The notes under the pieces: generated by a model
Seen by the model: only the letters and a program-made list of their open reading frames with translations
The model's database searches: none
Told to the model about the DNA's origin: nothing
Assembly (NCBI RefSeq): GCF_016134045.1
Contig: NZ_CP065915.1
Coordinates: 930,001 to 994,000, forward strand
Direction of reading: 5' to 3'
DNA length: 64,000 bases
DNA from: Pelagovum pacificum
Lineage (GTDB): Bacteria; Pseudomonadota; Alphaproteobacteria; Rhodobacterales; Rhodobacteraceae
Part shown: in pieces, positions 33,657 to 43,215 of the stretch
How positions within the stretch are numbered: the stretch's first letter is position 1
Layout: each line of letters opens with the position of its first letter
Position numbers and translations under genes: made by a program

Positions 33657-34670
33657 ATGGCCGACGTGAACATCCGCAACGTGCGGAAGGCCTACGGAGG
33701 ATTCGAGGTCATTCACGGCGTCGACGTGGAGATCGAGGACGGCCAGTTCGTCGTTCTGGTCGGGCCGTCGGGATGCGGGAAATCGACGCTTTTGCGCATG
33801 ATTGCTGGGCTTGAGGAGATCACTTCGGGGGAGGTGGAGATCGACGGCGTGGTGGTCAACGAACTGCCGCCCAAGGCCCGCGACATCGCGATGGTGTTCC
33901 AGAACTACGCGCTCTATCCGCACATGACGGTGACCGACAACATGGGATTCGCCCTGCGCCTGGCGCGCGCGACGAAGGACCGGATCAAGTCGGAGGTCGG
34001 CAAGGCGGCCGGCGTGCTCGGCCTCGGCAACCTCCTCGAACGGCGCCCCGGCGCACTGTCCGGCGGACAACGTCAGCGTGTGGCGATGGGCCGGGCGATC
34101 GTGCGCGATCCCAAGGTGTTCCTGTTCGATGAACCGCTGTCGAACCTCGATGCCAAGCTGCGCGTGCAGATGCGGTCCGAGATCAAGGACCTCCATCGCC
34201 GGCTCGGCACCACGACGATCTACGTCACCCACGACCAGACCGAGGCGATGACGATGGCCGACAAGATCGTCGTGCTGAACGGCGGCCGGGTGGAGCAGAT
34301 CGGCAGCCCGCTCGACCTCTACTGGAACCCGGCGAATCTCTTCGTCGCGGGTTTCATCGGCTCGCCGCACATGAACCTCCTTGAGGGGCGCTACGCCGAA
34401 CCCTACGGCGCGCACACGGTCGGCGTGCGGCCCGAGCATGTCGATGTCGGCACCGGCAGCGGCGGAGAGGGCTGGCAGGGCAAGGTCGCCTTCGCCGAGC
34501 ATCTCGGCAGCGACACGTTCGTCTATGTCGATCTCGACGAGCGCACGCGGGTGACCGCCCGCGCCGACGGCAGCGCGCTGTTCGAAAGCGGGCAGGACGT
34601 CACGCTGCGCCCGATGCAGGGCTTCGCCCGGTTGTTCGATGACGACGGGTCGTTCCTGAAGGCGGCCTGA
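33657..34670 (+). CDS. Sugar ABC transporter ATP-binding protein (MsmK/UgpC type)
   Basis: This 337-aa ATPase drives the divergent importer. It has Walker [10 protein letters not shown] (36-44), the Q-loop in [14 protein letters not shown], the signature [14 protein letters not shown], Walker [17 protein letters not shown], and the switch histidine in [12 protein letters not shown]-terminal TOBE regulatory domain follows (GVRPEHVDV). AAGGGAGGAG precedes the ATG. Such ATPases often serve several sugar importers, which would fit its separate transcription. Confidence 0.95.
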   Translation: MADVNIRNVRKAYGGFEVIHGVDVEIEDGQFVVLVGPSGCGKSTLLRMIAGLEEITSGEVEIDGVVVNELPPKARDIAMVFQNYALYPHMTVTDNMGFALRLARATKDRIKSEVGKAAGVLGLGNLLERRPGALSGGQRQRVAMGRAIVRDPKVFLFDEPLSNLDAKLRVQMRSEIKDLHRRLGTTTIYVTHDQTEAMTMADKIVVLNGGRVEQIGSPLDLYWNPANLFVAGFIGSPHMNLLEGRYAEPYGAHTVGVRPEHVDVGTGSGGEGWQGKVAFAEHLGSDTFVYVDLDERTRVTARADGSALFESGQDVTLRPMQGFARLFDDDGSFLKAA

Positions 34671-34748
34671 GCGAAGCCGGGGTCGTGTTTCAAAACCGCA
34701 CCCCCGTCTCGCCGTATTCTGGCCATCTGGCGCGGCCAACCTGAGCTC

Positions 34749-35402
34749 ATGGCAGAGCACATGACACATCAGGCGGGCCGCGCCTCCTTCCAGCTGCGGC
34801 TCCATGACGAAAGCGATCCGTCCATCGTGGTCTTCTTCGCGGGGCGGGGCTCCTGCGGGCCGGTCGTGGTCGACAATTACGGTGGCCACTTCGCGAAGCG
34901 GCAGGGCCTGAACATCCTGCTCGTCCAGCCATTCCTGCCGAACTGGTATCAGGGGCCGGTCGCCCGGGCGATGCCGAAGGTCCTGCGCAAGCTGCTCGGG
35001 CCGTTCGGTCCGACGACCTTCGTCGGGGCCGGCATGGGCGCCTACGGCGCGCTCCTCGCGGCGCAGGCCATCCCGGCGGATCGGGTGATCGCGATCCGGC
35101 CGGTCTCGTCGCTCGATCCGTGGCGTGCGCCCTCGTTCGAGAACCGCCCGCGCGAGATGAAGCGCCTCGGCACCGACATCGACCCGGTGCTGACCCACCG
35201 TGCGCGCGACTACCAGGTGTTCGCCGACGGCGGCGCGACGGACGGGCAGGCGGCGCGCTTCTTCCTGCCCGCCGACCGGACGCACTGGCACGATGCGACG
35301 GACCTGCCGACCGACAGTTCCCTGCCGCTGACCGACGAGCGCCTGCTCGGCCTCCTCGTCGGCCCCGAAAGCGGCCCGGAGCGCAAATCCGCCGCAGGCT
35401 GA
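34749..35402 (+). CDS. Alpha/beta-hydrolase-like protein lacking the nucleophile serine
   Basis: This 217-aa cytoplasmic protein reads like a small alpha/beta-fold protein: an early strand SIVVFFAGRGSCG, then LNILLVQPFLPNWY, and a nucleophile-elbow-like turn TTFVGAGMGAYGALLAAQ. That elbow has Gly-Met-Gly where G-x-S-x-G hydrolases carry Ser, so it is probably not a classical serine hydrolase. A late His (THWHD) is present. It stands alone, 78 bases past the ATPase stop and 83 bases before the ABC exporter start. I do not recognise a named family; function unknown. Confidence 0.6.
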   Translation: MAEHMTHQAGRASFQLRLHDESDPSIVVFFAGRGSCGPVVVDNYGGHFAKRQGLNILLVQPFLPNWYQGPVARAMPKVLRKLLGPFGPTTFVGAGMGAYGALLAAQAIPADRVIAIRPVSSLDPWRAPSFENRPREMKRLGTDIDPVLTHRARDYQVFADGGATDGQAARFFLPADRTHWHDATDLPTDSSLPLTDERLLGLLVGPESGPERKSAAG

Positions 35403-35485
35403 CCGGCCCGCTTTCCTTGCTCCCCGTCGGCGCGGCGCTTATGTCCGGGCTGGGACAAGACGGGTGAGACGGAGGACCTTCGCGG

Positions 35486-37267
35486 ATGGCGAATACCGAA
35501 GACCGCGAGAGCTCGCGCCAGATCGGCGTGCTGCGCCAGCTCGTCCCCTTCATAACCCCCTACAAGATGATGCTGTTCTGCGCCCTCGCGGCGCTGGTCC
35601 TGACCGCGATGGTGTCGCTGGTGATGCCGCTCGCCGTGCGCCGGGTGGTCGACAATTTCAACGTCGCCGACGGCGCCCTGATCGACCGCTATTTCGGCGC
35701 GGCCATCGGTGTCGCGGCGCTGCTCGCGGTCGGCACGGCGCTGCGCTACTATCTCGTCACCCGGCTGGGCGAGCGCGTCGTTGCCGACATCCGCAAGGCG
35801 GTGTTCGACCGGATGATCGGCATGTCCCCCGCCTATTTCGAGCGGGTGATGACGGGCGAGATCATCAGCCGCATCACCACTGATACGACGCTGATCCTGT
35901 CGGTCATCGGCTCGTCCGTCTCCGTCGCGTTGCGCAACATGCTGATCCTCGTCGGCGGTATCGCCCTGATGCTGCTGACCTCGGTTAAGATGGCGCTCAT
36001 GGTGCTCTGGCCGATCCCGGTGATCGTGCTGCCGATCGTTATCCTCGGCCGCCGCGTTCGGGCGTTGTCGAAAGAGAACCAGGATTGGGTCGCCAATTCC
36101 TCCGCCTCGGCCTCCGAAGGGTTGCTCGCGGCACAGACGGTGCAGGCCTTCACGCAGGAGGGCGCGAGTCGCCGTCGCTTTGCCGAGGTGACCGAACGCA
36201 GCTTCGTCGCGGCGCGCCGCCGGATCGGCACCCGCGCGGTGCTGACTGCCGTCGTCATCTTCATCGTCTTCGCCGGGGTCGTCGGCTTCCTCTGGATGGG
36301 GGCGACCGATGTGCGCAACGGCGAGAGCACGGCGGGTGAGCTGCTGCAATTCATGATCTACGCCGTGATGGTCGCCGGTGCCGTCGGCTCGCTCACGGAG
36401 GTCTGGAGCGAACTCCAGCGCGCCGCCGGCGCGACGCAGCGGCTGTCGGAGCTGCTCGCCGCCTCCGACAGCGTGACGGACCCGAAGGAGCCGCGCCCCG
36501 CGCCGACGCCGGCCCGTGGCGTGATCGAATTCGATGCCGTCACCTTCACCTACCCGTCGCGGCCGTCCGTCTCGGCGCTCGACAATGTCTCCTTCCGCAT
36601 CGAACCGGGCGAGACGGTCGCCCTCGTCGGTCCCTCCGGGGCGGGCAAGTCGACCGTGTTGCAGCTGCTGCTGCGCTTCTACGATCCGCAGACCGGCACC
36701 GTCACCATCGACGGCACCGACCTGAAGTCGATGTCGCGCAACGACTTCCGCCAGTTCATCGCCCTCGTGCCGCAGGACCCGGTGATCTTCGCCGACACCG
36801 CGCGCGAGAACATCCGCTTCGGCCGTCCCGGCGCGACCGATGCCGAGGTCGAGGCCGCCGCCCGGGCCTCTGCCGCACACGATTTCCTTGTCGCACTGCC
36901 TGATGGCTACGACAGCTACGTCGGTGAACGGGGCGTCATGCTGTCGGGCGGCCAGAAGCAACGCATCGCCATCGCCCGCGCCATCCTGCGCGATTCCCCC
37001 ATCCTGCTGCTGGACGAGGCGACCTCCGCGCTTGACGCTGAAAGCGAGCGCGCGGTGCAGCTCGCCGTCGACGAGCTCGCCGTCGACCGCACCACCATCG
37101 TCGTCGCGCACCGGCTCGCGACCGTGAAGAAGGCCGACCGCATCCTCGTCTTCGAGAACGGTCGCATCGTCGCGCAGGGCACGCACGAGAGCCTCGTCGC
37201 GGATGGCGGCCTCTACGCCCGCCTCGCGCGACTGCAATTCACCGAGACGGCGCACGCCGCCGAATGA
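35486..37267 (+). CDS. ABC exporter half-transporter (fused permease and ATPase, MsbA-like)
   Basis: This 593-aa exporter has an N-terminal six-helix transmembrane domain (about 20-310) and a C-terminal ATPase with Walker A GPSGAGKSTVLQL, the signature LSGGQKQRIAIARA, Walker B ILLLDEATSALDAESE and the switch His in VVAHRLATVKKADR. It should act as a homodimer exporting a lipid or hydrophobic compound. The start at 35486 lies after a GGAGGA-type site. The gene is monocistronic as far as can be seen. The substrate is not predictable. Confidence 0.93.
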   Translation: MANTEDRESSRQIGVLRQLVPFITPYKMMLFCALAALVLTAMVSLVMPLAVRRVVDNFNVADGALIDRYFGAAIGVAALLAVGTALRYYLVTRLGERVVADIRKAVFDRMIGMSPAYFERVMTGEIISRITTDTTLILSVIGSSVSVALRNMLILVGGIALMLLTSVKMALMVLWPIPVIVLPIVILGRRVRALSKENQDWVANSSASASEGLLAAQTVQAFTQEGASRRRFAEVTERSFVAARRRIGTRAVLTAVVIFIVFAGVVGFLWMGATDVRNGESTAGELLQFMIYAVMVAGAVGSLTEVWSELQRAAGATQRLSELLAASDSVTDPKEPRPAPTPARGVIEFDAVTFTYPSRPSVSALDNVSFRIEPGETVALVGPSGAGKSTVLQLLLRFYDPQTGTVTIDGTDLKSMSRNDFRQFIALVPQDPVIFADTARENIRFGRPGATDAEVEAAARASAAHDFLVALPDGYDSYVGERGVMLSGGQKQRIAIARAILRDSPILLLDEATSALDAESERAVQLAVDELAVDRTTIVVAHRLATVKKADRILVFENGRIVAQGTHESLVADGGLYARLARLQFTETAHAAE

Positions 37268-37427
37268 CCCGACCAAGGCGGAAATCTCCGCTTTGCGATC
37301 GCGGCCACGATTACGTTGCCGCGAGGACTGTCGTTCCGTCATACTTGCCGAGAGGTGTCCTGACGCTACACGGTAGGTCAGCACCGTCCGGCATCGGGAG
37401 AATGCCGACGTTCCCGGAGGAGACCAC

Positions 37428-39305
37428 TTGGCCTACGCCACGATAGAAGACCGCGCCGCCGTCGAAGCCGAAATGCCCTGGTCGGAGCGCGGCATGCCGC
37501 CGACGATCCATGAACAGCTGCGCCGCACGGCGGAGAAGTTCGGCTCGCGCAAGGCGACCACCTTCCAGATGTTCGCGGACGCCGGTGCGCCCGAGGACAC
37601 GCTCACCTGGATCGAGCTGCTGGCGCGGACGAACCAGACCGCGAACCTTTTCCGCTCGCTCGGCGTGGGGGAGGGGGACAAGGTCGCCTTCCTGCTGCCC
37701 AACACCACCGAGACGATCCTCACCTACATCGGTGGCACGACGGCGGGTATCGTCTGCCCGATCAACCCGCTGCTGAAGTCGGAACATATCGGCGCGATCC
37801 TGCGGGACACCGGTGCCAAAGTGCTCGTCACTCTCCGGGCCTTCCCCAAGACCGACATCGCCCAGAAGACCGCCGAGGCGCTGGAGCTGGCTCCCAATGT
37901 CGAGACCGTCCTCGAGATCGACCTGCTGCGCTACATCACCGGGATCAAGAAGTTCATCATTCCGCTGATCCGCCCCAAGGTGCAGGCGAACCACAAGGCG
38001 AAGGTGCTCGACTTCAACCGCGAGATCGACAAGCAGCCGACCGACCTCACCTTCAAGACAAGCACCGAGGATCGCGTCGGGGCCTGCTTCCACACCGGCG
38101 GCACGACCGGGATGCCGAAGGTCGTGCAACACCGGCACGAGGGGATCCTCTACAACGGCTGGATCGGCGCTCGGCTTCTCTTCAGGGAAACGGACGTCAT
38201 CATGTGTCCGCTTCCGATCTTCCACGTCTTCGCCACGACCGTGACGCTCGGCGCCTCGCTTTGCTCCGGTGCACAGATCGTCTTCCCGACGCCCGCGGGC
38301 TACCGGGGCGACGGAGTATTCGACAACTTCTGGAAGCTGATCGAGCGCTACCGCGTAACCTTCATCATCACGGTGCCCACGGCCATGTCCGCGCTGATGC
38401 AACGGCCTGTCGATGCCGATATCTCCTCGCTCAAGCTGGCGTTCAGCGGTTCGTCGCCCCTGCCGGTCGAGCTCTACAAGCGGTTCGAGGCGGCCGCGGG
38501 CGTCACCATCTGCGAAGGCTACGGCCTGACCGAGGCGACGTGCCTCGTTTCCATCAACCCGCCCGACGGCGAGAAGCGCGTCGGCTCCATCGGTTTCCCG
38601 TTCCCCTACACAGACGTGAAGATCATCGCGCTCGGCGACGATCCGAAGGAATGCGCGACGGATGAGATCGGCGAGATCTGCGTCAGCAGCCCCGGAGTCG
38701 TGCCCGGCGAGACCTACACCGATCCGAAACGGAACGAGGGTCTCTATTACAACGGGACGCACCTGCGCACCGGCGATCTCGGTCGGTTCGACGAGGCGGG
38801 GTATCTCTGGATCACGGGCCGGGCGAAGGACCTCATCATCCGGGGCGGGCACAACATCGACCCGGCCGAGATAGAGGATGCCCTGTCGGCGCACGATGCC
38901 GTCGCCGTCTGCGCCGCCATCGGACAGCCCGACGCCTACGCGGGAGAGCTACCGTGTGCCTATGTCGAACTGGTGGGCAACAAGACGGTCGACACGGACG
39001 AGCTCATCAAGTTCGCCAACGAGCGGATCCACGAGCGTGCCGCCTACATCAAGCATCTGGAGGTGATCGACGAGATCCCGAAGACTGCCGTCGGCAAGCC
39101 GCTGAAGAACGAACTGCGCAAGCTGGCAATCAAACGGATCTACGACGCGGCCCTGAAGGACGCGGGCCTCGATGCCACGGTCGAGGAAGTGGTCGAAGAC
39201 AAGCGCCGCGGCCTCGTCGCGAAGCTGACGCGCAACGGCGCGTCCGAAGGTCAGGTGTCGGAAGCGCTCGGCAACTACACGCGGCCGTGGGAATGGGCAG
39301 ACTGA
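37428..39305 (+). CDS. Acyl-CoA synthetase (AMP-binding enzyme)
   Basis: This 625-aa member of the adenylate-forming ANL family activates a carboxylic or fatty acid with ATP and CoA. The P-loop motif reads FHTGGTTGMPKVVQHRHEG. Further motifs are the A5-like GYGLTEATC, the A8 hinge LWITGRAKDLIIRGGHNIDP, and a C-terminal catalytic lysine in EIPKTAVGKPLKNELRK. The start is a TTG at 37428, supported by GGAGGAG 6 bases upstream; no ATG is better placed. A hairpin lies just after the stop. Chain-length preference is unknown. Confidence 0.92.
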   Translation: MAYATIEDRAAVEAEMPWSERGMPPTIHEQLRRTAEKFGSRKATTFQMFADAGAPEDTLTWIELLARTNQTANLFRSLGVGEGDKVAFLLPNTTETILTYIGGTTAGIVCPINPLLKSEHIGAILRDTGAKVLVTLRAFPKTDIAQKTAEALELAPNVETVLEIDLLRYITGIKKFIIPLIRPKVQANHKAKVLDFNREIDKQPTDLTFKTSTEDRVGACFHTGGTTGMPKVVQHRHEGILYNGWIGARLLFRETDVIMCPLPIFHVFATTVTLGASLCSGAQIVFPTPAGYRGDGVFDNFWKLIERYRVTFIITVPTAMSALMQRPVDADISSLKLAFSGSSPLPVELYKRFEAAAGVTICEGYGLTEATCLVSINPPDGEKRVGSIGFPFPYTDVKIIALGDDPKECATDEIGEICVSSPGVVPGETYTDPKRNEGLYYNGTHLRTGDLGRFDEAGYLWITGRAKDLIIRGGHNIDPAEIEDALSAHDAVAVCAAIGQPDAYAGELPCAYVELVGNKTVDTDELIKFANERIHERAAYIKHLEVIDEIPKTAVGKPLKNELRKLAIKRIYDAALKDAGLDATVEEVVEDKRRGLVAKLTRNGASEGQVSEALGNYTRPWEWAD

Positions 39306-39321
39306 CGACCGACCGTTAAGC

Positions 39322-39350
39322 GACGGCTGTCCGGACTCCGGTCAGCCGTC
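39322..39350. terminator. Bidirectional hairpin between convergent genes
   Basis: GACGGCTG (39322-39329) pairs with CAGCCGTC (39343-39350) between the acyl-CoA synthetase stop and the convergent receiver-protein stop. No long T-run flanks it. Confidence 0.5.
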
Positions 39351-39362
39351 TCATACCGGACA

Positions 39363-39773
39363 TCAGTCCGTTTCGACTTCCCGCCGGGCGAGACTGTGCA
39401 GCGACTCCGTCAGGCGCGATGTCGACAGGGGCTTGGGGCAGAACTGCGCATCCGGGAAGCGGTCCGAGATCTCCCCGCTCAGCGCATGGCCCGAGTGGAA
39501 GATCAGCCCGACACCACGATCCCGCAACTTGTCGGCGAGCGGGAAGACTTCGCCATCGCGCAGGCGCACGTCAAGAATGGCGACCCGAAGACCCGGCTCG
39601 TCGCAGGATCGGTTTGCCGAGGCAACGCTCGGGAAGGGGCCGAGGACATCATAGCCGACCTCTTCTACGAGCATCTTCAGATCGAGCGCGACGATGGCCT
39701 CGTCCTCGCAGATCATGATGCTCACCTTGTCGTCTTTCCGTCCGGTCGGGTCCGAGTCATCTCTCGGGCTCAT
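39363..39773 (-). CDS. Single-domain response regulator (receiver protein)
   Basis: This 136-aa CheY-like receiver carries the acidic pair E23-D24, the phosphoacceptor D68 in VAILDVRL, and the conserved K114 in FCPKPLS. It has no output domain. It overlaps the end of the hybrid kinase gene by 17 bases and is the last gene of the light-sensor operon. Single-domain receivers beside HWE kinases, such as LovR, commonly act as phosphate sinks or feed a PhyR-type general stress response, which is the inferred role here. Confidence 0.9.
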   Translation of the reverse strand: MSPRDDSDPTGRKDDKVSIMICEDEAIVALDLKMLVEEVGYDVLGPFPSVASANRSCDEPGLRVAILDVRLRDGEVFPLADKLRDRGVGLIFHSGHALSGEISDRFPDAQFCPKPLSTSRLTESLHSLARREVETD

Positions 39774-42700
39774 AGGTCAACCTCGTCTTGCGTCCGCTTG
39801 CATGGCTGTCGACGCTCACTTCACCGCGGATCTGCGAAGCCGACAAAGTCACGAGCGTGGACCCGAACCCGGGTTCGCCCGTCTCGACCTTTTCAAGCCG
39901 CTCATCGTAGATTTCGTTCCAGTGAAGATCGATTTTTCCGTCGCTGCGACGGTGCCACATCACATCGAGCCGCCCCTTGAGCGGGCCGAGCACACCGTAT
40001 TTTGCGGCGTTCGTGGCCCATTCGTGGAGCAGAAGGGACAGCGGCGTCTGATCGTGCGTGGTGACCTCGATGTTGGGGCCCTCGCAGGTGATCTTCGCTT
40101 CGCTGTCATAGGGCTCCAGCGCGACCCGCACGGAGTCCTCGAGCGTGACCGGCCCGTCCTCGGCACTCCGCTGCGTCATGTCGTGCGAGCGCGACAGCGC
40201 CGTGACGCGCCGCTCGATCCCCTCGACCAGCGCGGGGATGGACTGGGCGTTGCGGCCGGCGATGCGCACCATGCCGGAGATGATCGAGAACAGGTTCTTC
40301 ACCCGGTGGTTCATCTCGCGGATCATCATCTCGCGGACGCGGCGGGCCTCGGTTTCCTTCGTGACGTCGAACAGCACGCCCAGGATACGGGCGCGCCGCC
40401 CCTGTCCGACGCGACTGCCGACGCAGCGAAGCGTGTGCGGCCGGTCGCCGTCGCCGATGGCGAAGTTGACGTCCATCGGCTCGCCGTGTTCGCGCATGTT
40501 CCGCATCGCGCTTTCCACCGCAACTCGGTCTTCCTTCGCGACCAGGCGCAGCAATTTGCGAACCGTATCGGGCGGATTGTCCGCACGAGCGCCCAGCAAT
40601 TCCTTGGATTTGCTGTCGTAATCGAGCGCGCCGGTTCTTGGGACGAACTCCCAGACCCCGAAATGCGCCACTTCGAGCGCCAGCTTGAGACGCTCGCGCT
40701 CCCGGCTGAGCTGATCCTGAAGGCGCAGCGCGTCGGTCAGCTCGGTAAAGACCAGCGTGGCGCCGTCGAGGTCACCGTAGCGCGTCAGGTAGGGCGTGAT
40801 GACCAGCGCCCAGGTGCGCTCGTCGCTCCGCTCGGACACCCGCATCTGCACCGGCTCGTTGGTCCGCATCACGGTCGTGATGCCCTCGAGAACCTCCTCG
40901 TTTTCCACGAGGCTGCCGGTCACTTCCGACAACGGGCGACCACGGTCGGCCTGCCGGAACGGATAGATCGACTGGATCGCATCGGTGAAGTTGCGGATCC
41001 GTTTCTGGTTGTCGACCACGACGAGGGGCAGGGTGGTCGAGGCGAAGAAGTTGGAGAGGTCCGCGTTGGCGACCGAGAGTTCGTCCACCTTCGACTTCAG
41101 CTCGTCGTTGACCGTGGCGAGTTCCTCGTTCGTCGACTGGAGCTCCTCGTTCATCGACATCATTTCTTCGTTGGAGCTCTTCAGCTCCTCGTTCGCCGTC
41201 TCGAGCTCTTCGACCGTCGTGTGCAGGCGTGTGCGGGTCGAGCGCAGCTCGTCCTCGAGGCTCTGGACGTGGCTGTCGGAGGGATCGAGCTGTTCGATAT
41301 CGTCCTCGTCCTGCGCCTCGAACCGGTCGCGGTCGCGGAACACCAGCAGGACGGAGCCGTCCGGCATCGGATCGGCCACGAGGTCCAGCTTCTGCACCCC
41401 GAGCTCCGAGCGCGCGGTCAGATCGCGGGAGACGGCGCGGCGACCGGTGCGCACGACATTGCGGATCAATGCCGACATGCCTTCGCGCAGGCCGGGACGG
41501 GCGATCGCGTGGGCGTGCTGGTTCTCCGGCCGACCGGGGTTGATGTCGAGATACTTGCCGAGCTTGCCGGTCGAGCCGAGCACCTGTCCGGTAGGCGACA
41601 CGAGCAGCGACGCCGGCGCATAGCCCTGCATCAGCTTCTCGGTCACGTCGGAGCGCTGATACGACTGGCGTTCGCCTTCGGACGCCTGTCCGCTACGGGA
41701 CGAGGGTTCGCGATCCGCGGAGTCGCCGCGCACCTGTCCGGGCAGATGCAGCGGATATTTCCGGCGGCCGTCCTTGCGGCGGAAGATCCGGGCGTGCGCG
41801 TCGATCGGCTGGAACAGGTTCTCATGCCGGCCGACCGTCTCCGACGGGCCGAGGAACAGCACGCCGCGCGACTTCAGCGCGTAGTGGAAAATCGGCAGCG
41901 CGGCGGTTTGGAGCTTGTCGCCGAAGTAGATCAGCAGGTTGCGGCAGGACAGCATGTCGATGTTGCTGAACGGCGGATCGCGCACGACGCTGTGAATCGA
42001 GAAGCGGATCATCTCGCGGATGCTGGTCGCGACCTGAAAGCTGCTTTCCCGCGCGATCGTGTAGCGGTCGCGCATCGTCTCGGGGATGTCGGCGAGCGCG
42101 GCGTGCGGGTAGACCCCTTCGCGGGCGATGCGCAGCATCCGCTCGTCGATATCGGTCGCGAAGATCTGCACGTCGAGATGCCGGTCGGCACTGCGCACTT
42201 CCTCGGCGAACAGCATCGCGATGGAATAGGCCTCTTCCCCGCTGGAACAGCCGGGGATCCAAATCCGGATCTCGCCGTCGTCTGCATCGCGGACCAGCGG
42301 GCGCACCACCTCGTCGCGCAGCACGTCGAAATGGTCGGGGTCGCGGAAGAAGCGGGTAACGTTGATGAGCAGCTCGCGGAACAGCACGTCGCACTCGTCC
42401 GCGTCGCTGCGGATACGCCGCAGGTAGGCGGTGGCGTCCTTGAGGTCGAGCACCTGGATACGACGCTGGATGCGCCGGATCAGGGTGGATTTCTTGTAGC
42501 CGAAGAAGTCGTGGCCGGAGGTCTTGCGCACGACGGTGCAGATGTCCTCGACACATTGCTCCACTGTCCGGGCCAGCTTCTCCTCGCTCTCCGCGACCGA
42601 GGTGTAGGCGTAGAACTGCTGGATACTCTCTATGATCCGGTCGGGGCTGCGCACGAAATCGACGAGGCCGGTGGACTGCGCCGAAGTCGGCATGCCGTCG

Positions 42701-43215
42701 TACTTCGCCGTCTCGGGGGCCTGCACGATGCAGAGGCCGCCATGTTCCTTGATCGCCCGCAGACCCGCGCTGCCATCGGCGCCGGTGCCCGAAAGGATGA
42801 CGCAGGCGGCGTAGCGGCCCTGATCTTCGGCGAGGCTTTCGAAGAAATCGTCGATCGGCCGCCGCAGGCCGCGGGGTTGCGCGAAGTCGGTCAGGTTCAG
42901 CACGCCGCCTTCGACGGACAATCCGTGTCCCGGCGGAATAATGTAAACGTGACCGCGCGTGATCTCTTCGCCGCCGGCGACCTGGCGCACTTTCATGTCC
43001 GTGTGCCGGCCGAGCAGCTCCGCGAGCAGGCTCTCATGATTCGGGTCGAGGTGCTGGACCACCACGAAGGCGAGGTTGGTGTCGCCTTGCGCGCTCGCCA
43101 GCATCTCCCGGATAGCTTCGAGGCCGCCTGCGGAGGCGCCGATCCCGACGATCACGGTGCGGTCTGACTGGTCGTCGAGCTTGACGGGCGCGGGTTCGTT
43201 ATCTTCGATCGTCAA
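39757..43215 (-). CDS. CheB-CheR-PAS-HWE histidine kinase fusion
   Basis: This 1152-aa multidomain signalling protein begins with a CheB methylesterase domain (S28 in GIGASAGG, H55, D147 in GTGADGSAG). A CheR methyltransferase domain follows (about 220-480: RFFRDPDHF, IPGCSSGEEAYSIA, LSCRNLLIYF). Then come a coiled coil (VEELETANEELKSSNEEMMS) and two PAS domains. An HWE-type kinase has its phospho-histidine near residue 970 (REMNHRVKNLF), N-box HEWATNAAKYG and the naming HWNE motif. The adjacent LOV gene overlaps its start by 4 bases. It probably links light input, via the LOV protein, to the receiver; no chemoreceptor is nearby. Confidence 0.93.
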   Translation of the reverse strand: MTIEDNEPAPVKLDDQSDRTVIVGIGASAGGLEAIREMLASAQGDTNLAFVVVQHLDPNHESLLAELLGRHTDMKVRQVAGGEEITRGHVYIIPPGHGLSVEGGVLNLTDFAQPRGLRRPIDDFFESLAEDQGRYAACVILSGTGADGSAGLRAIKEHGGLCIVQAPETAKYDGMPTSAQSTGLVDFVRSPDRIIESIQQFYAYTSVAESEEKLARTVEQCVEDICTVVRKTSGHDFFGYKKSTLIRRIQRRIQVLDLKDATAYLRRIRSDADECDVLFRELLINVTRFFRDPDHFDVLRDEVVRPLVRDADDGEIRIWIPGCSSGEEAYSIAMLFAEEVRSADRHLDVQIFATDIDERMLRIAREGVYPHAALADIPETMRDRYTIARESSFQVATSIREMIRFSIHSVVRDPPFSNIDMLSCRNLLIYFGDKLQTAALPIFHYALKSRGVLFLGPSETVGRHENLFQPIDAHARIFRRKDGRRKYPLHLPGQVRGDSADREPSSRSGQASEGERQSYQRSDVTEKLMQGYAPASLLVSPTGQVLGSTGKLGKYLDINPGRPENQHAHAIARPGLREGMSALIRNVVRTGRRAVSRDLTARSELGVQKLDLVADPMPDGSVLLVFRDRDRFEAQDEDDIEQLDPSDSHVQSLEDELRSTRTRLHTTVEELETANEELKSSNEEMMSMNEELQSTNEELATVNDELKSKVDELSVANADLSNFFASTTLPLVVVDNQKRIRNFTDAIQSIYPFRQADRGRPLSEVTGSLVENEEVLEGITTVMRTNEPVQMRVSERSDERTWALVITPYLTRYGDLDGATLVFTELTDALRLQDQLSRERERLKLALEVAHFGVWEFVPRTGALDYDSKSKELLGARADNPPDTVRKLLRLVAKEDRVAVESAMRNMREHGEPMDVNFAIGDGDRPHTLRCVGSRVGQGRRARILGVLFDVTKETEARRVREMMIREMNHRVKNLFSIISGMVRIAGRNAQSIPALVEGIERRVTALSRSHDMTQRSAEDGPVTLEDSVRVALEPYDSEAKITCEGPNIEVTTHDQTPLSLLLHEWATNAAKYGVLGPLKGRLDVMWHRRSDGKIDLHWNEIYDERLEKVETGEPGFGSTLVTLSASQIRGEVSVDSHASGRKTRLTYEPER

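Noticed and set aside
39694..43167. 1157-aa open frame antisense to the hybrid kinase
   Set aside because: The minus-strand frame contains intact CheB, CheR, PAS and kinase motifs; the antisense frame shows no domain and reflects GC-rich codon bias.
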